Shown here: piece by piece, positions 7,275 to 12,226 of the stretch
How the letters are laid out: every line of letters begins with the position of its first letter
Numbering within the stretch: the stretch's first letter is position 1
Origin: a virus
Virus record (IMG/VR): IMGVR_UViG_3300017613_000413
Coordinates: 1 to 31,915 of that record
DNA length: 31,915 nt
Strand: one strand, 5' to 3'
Notes under the pieces: model-generated
The model's database searches: none
The model's input: only the letters and a program-made list of their open reading frames with translations
Told to the model about the DNA's origin: nothing
Translations under genes and position numbers: made by a program

Positions 7275-8240
7275 TTATCCGTTTTCTCTCTTGCGAAGTA
7301 TCCAGTGAACTGCCCCTTTGATATCATCCCGAATTTTAGTCTTCCAGAGATAGGCAGCCCCTTTGGCTGTATAGCCTTTATAGGGTAGTTTAGAGGCAAC
7401 ATACGGCAACCACCACGCAGAATCGAAGGCGGTTAAGTTGCTCGTATCGGTAGGTAGTCTTAATAAGTGTTTGGGAGTCTTAGCACTCTCCATATAAAAC
7501 CATAGGTTCCAGAAATCATCTCGACTGATGTTATACTTCTCAGCCGAATGCTTCATAAATATTCCTAACGCAATCTGACCTGCCTGGGTGTGCTTGTCAA
7601 AGGCATACCATGGCAGCTCAACGGTTCGGACCTTACTCCGTCCGTTATCCTTCTTCCACTTTTTAGCATTTGCCTTTACATCGGCCTTGACTTTCTTCTT
7701 ATCAAGTCCCCGGTAAAATAGCAATACCATAGCAGATACGCAGAAGATACGATCTCCCCGGCCTCCCATCTTTGTTTTCCGTAGGAGAGCATCCGCGCCC
7801 TTCCGCTCATACTCACTGTGCCAAGGATAGACCCTATGCATCTCGTCAGCTAAGCCAATAAAATCCCCGTCCACAGCTCTACTTCTCCACATCTCCATCT
7901 CGTCAAATTCCTTGTGGTCTTTCCGGTACTCGACATCATTATGAACTATTCCCCATAAGCCCACGGCATCCTTCGACTTAGTAGCAAGGCACAATGCATA
8001 AATATGTTTTCTCCACTCCTCTTTATCTTTTGATTTTGATTCTATTAATTCTCCATGCTCGCCTATCAGTTGCCAGGCCTCTTCAGCCACCAGGATCGTT
8101 GACCTCCAAATCAACCAATCCCTCTGCTTCTTTTCTTCCCACAACGTCTCAAAGCAAGTATGCACGAGATCCAAATCTCCCCGGCGAATCGCTTTTTGAA
8201 TACCACTGCGACAGCCATATAAATGATCTTCAGAATTCAT
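7275..8240 (-). CDS. RarA/MgsA C-terminal-domain-like protein, copy 1
   Basis: 321 aa. The N-terminal ~100 residues resemble the C-terminal (collar-like) region of the clamp-loader relative RarA/MgsA: S-G-I-Q-K-A-I-R-R-G-D corresponds to S-x3-K-S-I-R in RarA, W-R-S-T-I-L-V-A-E-E-A-W to A-R-R-x4-A-S-E-D-V-G, and L-C-L-A-T-K-S-K-D-A-V to L-A-x-A-P-K-S-N-A-V. A later L-P-W-Y-A-F-D-K-H-T-Q-A-G segment is shared with the paralogue at 9926-10912. There is no AAA+ module (no Walker A), so this would be a stand-alone collar or tetramerisation domain. A role in replisome or fork handling follows only from the RarA comparison. The two copies are about three quarters identical by eye over the first ~95 residues and diverge more later. 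Confidence 0.6.
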   Translation of the reverse strand: MNSEDHLYGCRSGIQKAIRRGDLDLVHTCFETLWEEKKQRDWLIWRSTILVAEEAWQLIGEHGELIESKSKDKEEWRKHIYALCLATKSKDAVGLWGIVHNDVEYRKDHKEFDEMEMWRSRAVDGDFIGLADEMHRVYPWHSEYERKGADALLRKTKMGGRGDRIFCVSAMVLLFYRGLDKKKVKADVKANAKKWKKDNGRSKVRTVELPWYAFDKHTQAGQIALGIFMKHSAEKYNISRDDFWNLWFYMESAKTPKHLLRLPTDTSNLTAFDSAWWLPYVASKLPYKGYTAKGAAYLWKTKIRDDIKGAVHWILRKRENG

Positions 8241-8254
8241 CCAACTCCGCCCTC

Positions 8255-8488
8255 CTAACTTTCGTCTATAAACTTCCAGGCCAGTGCTCTAAAAGTTAAC
8301 ACTACCCGATTATGGTTTTCTACGTCAAAGGGATCTAACCTATGTATCAAGGTCACAACCTCGTTACTCTTATCTAATCGATAACTCCCCCAGGTCGTCC
8401 CCCAGACTGCCCCGTCCTTCATTGTGTCAATTAATTGTTGCTGCCATAGAACATCGCTAATTGATGGCTGCCATTCTTTTCCCGGCAT
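8255..8488 (-). CDS. Small conserved phage protein (77 aa)
   Basis: Short soluble protein starting M-P-G-K-E-W-Q-P-S with a central M-K-D-G-A-V-W-G-T-T-W-G-S-Y segment and predicted beta strands (E-V-V-T-L-I-H-R-L, R-V-V-L-T-F). I have seen similar W...M..G..W...G.Y proteins in other phages but know no function. The ATG overlaps the TAA of the upstream gene (TAATG), so translation is coupled; GGAGGGGGAAT precedes it. Confidence 0.7.
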   Translation of the reverse strand: MPGKEWQPSISDVLWQQQLIDTMKDGAVWGTTWGSYRLDKSNEVVTLIHRLDPFDVENHNRVVLTFRALAWKFIDES

Positions 8489-8703
8489 TAAAGATTCCCC
8501 CTCCCGCGCCTTTTCTTCTTGCGCCTCTTTTGACTATCCAGGATGGCAACCCTGATATCCTGTATCGTGTTCTTTGCATCTTGCAGACCTACTCGCGTTC
8601 GAGTTCCCGCCGCTGCATTTCCTTGGTCCGCCTTTATCGCCTCCTCTTTGATAATCTCCAAGTCATCAATCAATTCATCTATACTTTGAGCTGCACTGAA
8701 CAT
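8488..8703 (-). CDS. Histone H1-like small DNA-binding protein
   Basis: 71 aa. The pattern L-I-D-D-L-E-I-I-K-E-E-A, then G-N-A-A-A-G-T-R-T-R, then L-Q-D-A-K-N-T-I-Q-D-I-R resembles the helical domain of bacterial histone H1-like proteins, whose hallmark is G-N-K-A-A-G-T-R-x-R. The C-terminus is a basic tail, K-R-R-K-K-K-R-R-G-R-G-N-L, suited to coating DNA. A nucleoid or phage-DNA compaction role is inferred. RBS GGACAAGAGAT. It is one of two H1-like proteins in the window; the other is at 11343-12221. Confidence 0.65.
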   Translation of the reverse strand: MFSAAQSIDELIDDLEIIKEEAIKADQGNAAAGTRTRVGLQDAKNTIQDIRVAILDSQKRRKKKRRGRGNL

Positions 8704-8803
8704 ATCTCTTGTCCTTTCTTTATGGAATAATTGATAAGGGAATTTCTGCCTCTGCCGCTGCCTCTATGTGCTTCGGAACCTCCGCAGCAACTATTATGTT
8801 TAC
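8704..8803 (-). other. Short intergenic stretch with an in-frame continuation after the lipoprotein stop
   Basis: 100 bases without a clear gene. The lipoprotein frame ends at TGA (8806-8804) but stays open for 27 more codons to TAA at 8722-8720, reading V-N-I-I-V-A-A-E-V-P-K-H-I-E-A-A. No ATG, GTG or good TTG opens it in that frame. It could be readthrough product, a decayed gene end, or chance. Confidence 0.35.
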
Positions 8804-8896
8804 TCAATTATCGTTACCCTCCATTAATATTGGAACTTCGTAATGCCGGATGCACGATGTGATTAACAAACAGACTGATATTATAATGACTTTCAT
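8804..8896 (-). CDS. Tiny predicted lipoprotein (30 aa)
   Basis: Starting at ATG 8896 (GAGGGTAAGTAAT upstream, inside the end of the previous gene) the product is M-K-V-I-I-I-S-V-C-L-L-I-T-S-C and then a short polar tail. This is a classic lipoprotein signal peptide: basic residue, hydrophobic core, and lipobox I-T-S-C with the lipidated Cys at 15. The mature part is only about 16 residues. Phage genes of this type include Rz1-like outer-membrane spanins and surface-exclusion lipoproteins, but this mature part is not the proline-rich Rz1 kind and no holin, endolysin or Rz is nearby. A longer upstream start at 9010 would hide the signal peptide, so I reject it. Confidence 0.65.
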   Translation of the reverse strand: MKVIIISVCLLITSCIRHYEVPILMEGNDN

Positions 8897-8897
8897 A

Positions 8898-9116
8898 TTA
8901 CTTACCCTCGTATTTAATCCACTCTTCCTTAATCCATTCTCTTGGTTGTTTAACTTTCGGTTGTTCAACTTTCTGTTGGTAACGTGAATAGCCTCCAGAA
9001 ATAATTCCACACTTGGTACACTTCAGGAATACATAATATCTCGACTCCGTATATCTCTTACCCAAAGGAGCATCACAGAGAAAGCACTTTGTCGGCTGTT
9101 CAGTTTTCTCAGCCAT
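8898..9116 (-). CDS. Zinc-ribbon protein (72 aa)
   Basis: Two CxxC knuckles, C-F-L-C at about 11-14 and C-T-K-C at about 33-36, form a zinc ribbon. The C-terminus has an internal repeat (K-V-E-Q-P, K-V-K-Q-P, E-W-I-K-E, E-W-I-K-Y) mirrored in the DNA by a ~15-bp near repeat around 8940-8975. The palindrome at 9118-9133 sits immediately in front of its ATG, where the ribosome binding site should be, and no good Shine-Dalgarno is visible, so its expression may depend on whatever binds there. Function unknown. Confidence 0.65.
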   Translation of the reverse strand: MAEKTEQPTKCFLCDAPLGKRYTESRYYVFLKCTKCGIISGGYSRYQQKVEQPKVKQPREWIKEEWIKYEGK

Positions 9117-9117
9117 T

Positions 9118-9133
9118 TTGCAATTGATTGCAA
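9118..9133. repeat. Palindromic site, copy 2 (TTGCAATTGATTGCAA)
   Basis: Core identical to copies 1, 4 and 5. It lies between two genes: 1 nt upstream of the zinc-ribbon ATG and 1 nt after the HNH gene stop. It is the copy best placed to act as an operator or translational control element. Confidence 0.85.
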
Positions 9134-9134
9134 T

Positions 9135-9611
9135 TTACGAAGACAGAATATAATGAAGAGTCCCCTTCGATGAAATATTAAATCTCTCCATCGTCTTCTT
9201 GTATGATTTACATTTCCGATGAAACTCACGAATCTCCTCCCTCTCCTTGTCATTGAATCTACGCATGCGGGATGAAGCATGCTTTGCATGAGCCTTTCTG
9301 CTCTCAGGCGTTCGATCCATAATATTCTCGTGGCGAGTTCCTATTAGAATATTCTCATACGAATCGTCAGTTGAATTTCCGTTCCTGTGTCGAACTTCTT
9401 GCCCCTCCTCAAATAAGGCCTCCCCGAATTTTTGATACGCCTGTAACCGAGCAACAGTAATCGTTAGGGTGCGACCTTCGTGCTTTACTCCAAAGGTCCG
9501 ATATCCCTTTGGTCCAATTCGAGCCGACATCTTATTCCCATAATGCGAGAAGACTCTGCCGTCCTCTTTAACCCGATACCCTTTAAGCCAAGCTATCTTT
9601 GCTCTGTCCAT
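9135..9611 (-). CDS. HNH endonuclease with C-terminal helix-turn-helix
   Basis: 158 aa. The N-terminal ~60 residues are a beta-rich NUMOD4-like module (W-L-K-G-Y-R-V-K-E-D-G-R-V-F-S) with a G-P-K-G-Y-R-T-F segment. The HNH core reads E-V-R-H-R-N-G-N-S-T-D-D-S-Y-E-N-I-L-I-G-T-R-H-E-N-I (first His, Asn and second His/Asn in the usual spacing). The C-terminal ~40 residues (E-R-E-E-I-R-E-F-H-R then S-Y-K-K-T-M-E-R-F-N-I-S) look like a DNA-reading helix-turn-helix. This is the structure of free-standing phage homing endonucleases, which cut at sites lacking the element. It sits next to tRNA debris and a tandem repeat, consistent with past mobility. RBS AAAGGAGGTAA before ATG 9611. Confidence 0.8.
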   Translation of the reverse strand: MDRAKIAWLKGYRVKEDGRVFSHYGNKMSARIGPKGYRTFGVKHEGRTLTITVARLQAYQKFGEALFEEGQEVRHRNGNSTDDSYENILIGTRHENIMDRTPESRKAHAKHASSRMRRFNDKEREEIREFHRKCKSYKKTMERFNISSKGTLHYILSS

Positions 9612-9627
9612 TTACCTCCTTTCATGT

Positions 9628-9679
9628 GTCGAGCTGACCTGTCGAGCTGATGTGTTATGCTGATGTGTTATGCTGAACC
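9628..9679. repeat. 13-bp tandem repeat, four units
   Basis: Plus-strand units: GTCGAGCTGACCT, GTCGAGCTGATGT, GTTATGCTGATGT, GTTATGCTGAACC. The core GCTGA is constant, and adjacent units share the variable 5' part (GTCGA or GTTAT) or the 3' part (TGT). The array starts right upstream of the HNH gene's RBS and runs into the broken T-arm of a tRNA-Met fragment. Confidence 0.85.
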
Positions 9680-9729
9680 CGCGACTAACAGGTTATGAGC
9701 CTGTTCTGCTGCCACTGCATCACCCCGCA
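9671..9729 (-). pseudogene. 3'-truncated tRNA-Met (anticodon CAT)
   Basis: The minus strand gives acceptor 5' half TGCGGGG, D arm ATGC-AGTGGCA-GCAG, anticodon stem ACAGG/CCTGT with loop CTCATAA (CAT), variable loop TAGTC, T-stem 5' half GCGGG and T-loop start TTCA. The T-stem 3' half (CCCGC) and acceptor 3' half (CCCCGCA) are missing; instead the 13-bp repeat array begins. It therefore cannot fold as a normal tRNA, though 5/6 of a cloverleaf is intact. The CAT loop does not distinguish Met from lysidine-modified Ile2. Confidence 0.7.
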
Positions 9730-9751
9730 TCATATCTCCTCTTTTTAAATA

Positions 9752-9840
9752 TGGCAAGCCTACCCAATTTCTTCCACTACGGAAGATTCTCCACCCGCAC
9801 AGTCCGTTGCCCTTTGATAGGGAACTCCCTCGGCTTGCCA
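9752..9840 (-). ncRNA. Structured spacer between tRNA-Glu and tRNA-Met fragment
   Basis: A 9-bp perfect outer stem, TGGCAAGCC (minus 9840-9832) with GGCTTGCCA (9760-9752), closes 71 nt. Inside on the minus strand are AGGGA-GT-TCCCT and TCTTCC-GTAGT-GGAAGA. No T-arm consensus is present, so it is not a type II tRNA. It may be a processed spacer of the tRNA transcript, a small RNA, or a decayed RNA gene. A weak open frame through here also spans the tRNA fragment and is not protein-like. Confidence 0.45.
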
Positions 9841-9846
9841 ACTCTT

Positions 9847-9924
9847 TGGTGTCCGCAGTGGGACTCGAACCCACGTTGCGGGAGTGAAAGTCCCGTATCC
9901 TTTGCCTGTTTGGACTATGCGGAC
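9847..9924 (-). tRNA. tRNA-Glu (anticodon TTC)
   Basis: Acceptor GTCCGCA/TGCGGAC (7 bp), D stem GTCC/GGAT (one G-U), anticodon stem CGGGA/TCCCG with loop CTTTCAC (anticodon TTC), T arm GTGGG-TTCGAGT-CCCAC, discriminator A and an encoded CCA. It lies 1 nt after the stop of the second RarA-like gene, so it is probably cut out of the same operon transcript. Confidence 0.93.
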
Positions 9925-9925
9925 A

Positions 9926-10912
9926 TTACTCATTACTTTCTCTCTTTTCCAAGATCCAATTGACCGCCCCTTTAATGTCCTCTCTCACCTGCTCTTTCCA
10001 TAGCCTGGCCGCCTCCTTTGCAGTATGACCGGGGATATTAAGCCTAAATCCCACGTAAGGCAGCCACCAGACCGAATCAAAGGCTGTTAGACTCCATTCA
10101 GTAGGCGGCAACCGGATAAGATGTTTGGGCACCTTCGCGCTCTCCATGAAGAACCATAGAGACCTAAAAGAGAGTTCGTCCAGGCCATACTTCTCGCCTC
10201 CCTGTTTCATAAAGATATTGAAAGCGATCTTTCCGGCTTGAGTATGCATATCAAAGGCATACCAAGGCAGATCCACGATCCGTGGTTTACTCCTCCCGGT
10301 CTCCTTTTTCCACAGCATAGCATTTGCCTTCACGTCTGCGTCTACCTCCTTCTTATCCAAGCCTCGCATGGATAACAGGAGCAGAGAAGTTAAGCAGATC
10401 AATCGATCTCCCATCATGCCGCCCATCTTCGTCCGCCTCAGTAGGACATCCGTTGCCTCTTTTTCGTAATCACTCATTTTCCGTGATCTACGGCAAGTCT
10501 CGTGCAGATCTTCCGCCACAAGCAAATAGGCATCCGGCTTCGTGCCATTGCACATGCCTCGCCAAAGCATTAACTCGTCAAATTCAGGATGTGCCGGATA
10601 CTTCTGCATCTCATCTGCCATGCCCCAGAGACCCACAGCATCTTTCGACTTTGTGGCGAAGCATAACCGGTATATGAATTTCCTCCAGTCCTCTTTGTCT
10701 TTCGATTGTGTTAAAAACAGTTGACCGAGTTCACCGATCATTTGCCAGGCTTCCTCAGTCGCCAAAGTCGTCGCCCTCCAGAATAACCAATTCCTTTGAC
10801 TCTTCTCCGCCCAGAGAGTCTCAAAGCAAGTATGGACTAAATCAAGATCCCCGCGCCTGATTCCTTTTTGGATTCCACTGCGACATCCGTAGACGAAATC
10901 AGTATCATTCAC
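9926..10912 (-). CDS. RarA/MgsA C-terminal-domain-like protein, copy 2
   Basis: 328 aa, GTG start at 10912 with GAGGAGGAGTAAAC upstream. Same architecture as the protein at 7275-8240: S-G-I-Q-K-G-I-R-R-G-D-L-D-L, W-R-A-T-T-L-A-T-E-E-A-W, F-A-T-K-S-K-D-A-V, then P-W-Y-A-F-D-M-H-T-Q-A-G, and a shared ending with W-W-L-P-Y-V and D-I-K-G-A-V-N-W-I-L. It has no Walker A or B, so it is an ATPase-less collar-like domain. The N-terminal third is far better conserved between copies than the middle, so the middle is likely the specialised part. The copies may form a hetero-oligomer or serve different partners (inference). Confidence 0.6.
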   Translation of the reverse strand: MNDTDFVYGCRSGIQKGIRRGDLDLVHTCFETLWAEKSQRNWLFWRATTLATEEAWQMIGELGQLFLTQSKDKEDWRKFIYRLCFATKSKDAVGLWGMADEMQKYPAHPEFDELMLWRGMCNGTKPDAYLLVAEDLHETCRRSRKMSDYEKEATDVLLRRTKMGGMMGDRLICLTSLLLLSMRGLDKKEVDADVKANAMLWKKETGRSKPRIVDLPWYAFDMHTQAGKIAFNIFMKQGGEKYGLDELSFRSLWFFMESAKVPKHLIRLPPTEWSLTAFDSVWWLPYVGFRLNIPGHTAKEAARLWKEQVREDIKGAVNWILEKRESNE

Positions 10913-10914
10913 GT

Positions 10915-11181
10915 TTACTCCTCCTCTTTCTTTGCCTCCTTAAAATTAAGTTCCCCTTCCCTCCAAATTTTGGTTCTGCATCTTTTGATGATCGATTGGC
11001 AATTTTGGACCCACCGGAGGTCAGCGCCCCCGTCCCCGGCGTCTTTAGCAATTGCAAAACTGCTCGTTGGTAAGGTTGCGAGATCCAAATCGCAATCATC
11101 GTTTTCCTCCATATCTAACATGGCCTCCAGATGGTTGTAGGCCAGCTCGGCTATCGTAGCAAGTTCTTCCTCAGTAAACAT
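10915..11181 (-). CDS. Hypothetical acidic 88-aa protein
   Basis: Not recognised. Begins M-F-T-E-E-E-L-A-T-I-A-E-L-A-Y-N-H-L-E-A-M with an acidic middle (D-M-E-E-N-D-D-C-D-L-D-L) and a basic then K/E-rich end. ATG at 11181 is preceded by AGGAGGGGATATA. It is the first gene after the structured intergenic region and the TTGACA element at 11194-11222, so it probably heads a transcription unit that includes the second RarA-like gene and tRNA-Glu. Confidence 0.7.
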   Translation of the reverse strand: MFTEEELATIAELAYNHLEAMLDMEENDDCDLDLATLPTSSFAIAKDAGDGGADLRWVQNCQSIIKRCRTKIWREGELNFKEAKKEEE

Positions 11182-11193
11182 TATATCCCCTCC

Positions 11194-11222
11194 TATGTAT
11201 CACACATTAACGCCTTTGTCAA
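11194..11222 (-). promoter_or_regulatory. TTGACA-N17-TACATA promoter-like element
   Basis: On the minus strand TTGACA, 17 nt, then TACATA preceded by TGA (extended -10 style). Its pattern matches the elements at 13880-13908, 25787-25815 and 30461-30489. The caveat is spacing: the -10 ends 13 nt before the ATG at 11181, so a transcript from the usual +1 would lose the Shine-Dalgarno. Confidence 0.5.
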
Positions 11223-11231
11223 ATAGAATTA

Positions 11232-11333
11232 GCGTGAGCACCGGAGGCACAGGAAGGCGCAAAGCCATTCGAGACTCCCCTTAGAACCGGCACCCACGCC
11301 AGGCCTACGCATATCGGGCAGATATCACAGGCC
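11232..11333 (-). ncRNA. Structured intergenic RNA element
   Basis: On the minus strand two structures follow the H1-like gene: a hairpin GGCCT...AGGCC with inner ATATC-TGCCC-GATAT (11333-11302), then a long stem, GCGTGGGTGCCGG (11299-11287) with CCGGTGCTCACGC (11244-11232). All 13 positions of the long stem pair on the minus strand using three G-U pairs; on the plus strand those three are A-C mismatches. The loop holds a smaller GGC-TTTGC-GCC hairpin. It could be a terminator or 3' processing structure of the AAA+/H1 operon, or a small RNA. Confidence 0.55.
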
Positions 11334-11342
11334 AACTCGTGT

Positions 11343-12221
11343 CTAACTCAGCCCGAGTAAATCATCGATGTCTTGTTCCGGTGGCTCAGTCTTTTTACCG
11401 GTAGCCTTCTTGGCAGGGGTCTTCTTGGCCGTGGTCTTCTTGGCCGGAGTCTTCTTGGCAGGGGTCTTCTTCTCCTCTGCCTTCTCTTCAGTCTCCTCAC
11501 CTTCCGTCTCGGTCTCCCCGCCTTCGGCCATAACCTCCAACTTTACTCCATAGGCCTTCTCCAGAAATGCAATCTTGGACTCCAAGGGAGTTGCCTCGGG
11601 TACCGTGCCCTTGTCTTCTAACCAATCCGAGCAGATCATCTCCAGGGCAACGGTATCGTTGGCGGATTCAGTCAACTTCTTAGCCTCCGATATGGCCTCC
11701 AGGATGGTTCCGGCCTCGTCTTCGTTTGCCTTTAATTGTATGGTAGTCACCACCGGACGGGGATCTTTGCCCTTCTGCTTGGCCCGAATAACCTTGATCT
11801 CGTCAATGAAGTCCCGAGCGTTCATCTTCTTGGCCTTTGTCATTAAGCCCCGATAGTTCCGTTTCGTGATAACGGTGGCAATCTCTTTCATCTTTGTCCA
11901 GCCAACTGCCTGGACATCCTTTATATCAAGCTTATACTCCTCAACTTTATTCCAAATGTCAACGAAGTAATACGCCTTTCTCCAATGGACATCCAACTCG
12001 TCGGAGCAGTACAATTTAAAATCCTCATAACCCCAATCTTCCCAGTACTTGCGGTTGTGTGCCTCCGCTAAAAGTTCCGCCAGAGTCATGTGATCTTTGT
12101 CCACGGCAGTCAAGGTGGCCTTGATCTTTTTACGGACCTCGGTTGCCCGTTTGGTTACGGTCTTTCCCTTTGCCGCAGCAGTTCCCGTCTTAGTAGTCGT
12201 CTTTGTTTTAGCTGTCGCCAT
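11343..12221 (-). CDS. Histone H1-like lysine-rich DNA-associated protein
   Basis: 292 aa. The N-terminal ~30 residues are K/T/A-rich (T-K-T-T-T-K-T-G-T-A-A-A-K). The globular middle (~35-200) is helical, with W-E-D-W-G-Y-E-D-F-K-L-Y-C near 55-70; small proteins with a Y-W-E-x-W-G-Y-x-x-F-x-x-Y segment occur in other phages. An acidic hinge leads to a pentapeptide array (T-P-A-K-K and variants, ~253-277) like eukaryotic and bacterial H1 tails, and finally Q-D-I-D-D-L-L-G-L-S. The basic arms suggest DNA binding, and the acidic tip matches the ssDNA-binding protein tail. It lies 5 nt after the AAA+ ATPase, so the two probably act together. TAG stop; RBS AAGGAGGTAGACTAC. Confidence 0.7.
   Translation of the reverse strand: MATAKTKTTTKTGTAAAKGKTVTKRATEVRKKIKATLTAVDKDHMTLAELLAEAHNRKYWEDWGYEDFKLYCSDELDVHWRKAYYFVDIWNKVEEYKLDIKDVQAVGWTKMKEIATVITKRNYRGLMTKAKKMNARDFIDEIKVIRAKQKGKDPRPVVTTIQLKANEDEAGTILEAISEAKKLTESANDTVALEMICSDWLEDKGTVPEATPLESKIAFLEKAYGVKLEVMAEGGETETEGEETEEKAEEKKTPAKKTPAKKTTAKKTPAKKATGKKTEPPEQDIDDLLGLS
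11388..11465 (-). repeat. 15-bp coding tandem repeat (TPAKK array)
   Basis: About five imperfect 15-bp units encode (T/A)-(P/T)-A/G-K-K in the tail of the H1-like protein. The minus-strand unit is close to ACTCCGGCCAAGAAG. Such arrays expand and contract by slippage, so the tail length may vary between relatives. Confidence 0.8.
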
Positions 12222-12226
12222 GTAGT

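Noticed and set aside
8804-9010. Longer 68-aa start for the lipoprotein
   Set aside because: The extra part lies inside the zinc-ribbon gene and would bury the signal peptide; ATG 8896 has a better RBS.
9752-9840. Type II tRNA with a long variable arm
   Set aside because: Length fits but no T-arm (GTTCRANNC) precedes the 3' acceptor half.
9668-9874. Minus-strand frame across the tRNA fragment and spacer
   Set aside because: It overlaps tRNA-Glu and the tRNA-Met remnant and has no family-like pattern; the RNA reading explains the bases better.
11041-11066. A possible seventh palindrome near TTTAGCAATTGCAAAAC
   Set aside because: Only one half-site fits; the other arm is missing, so I count six copies only.
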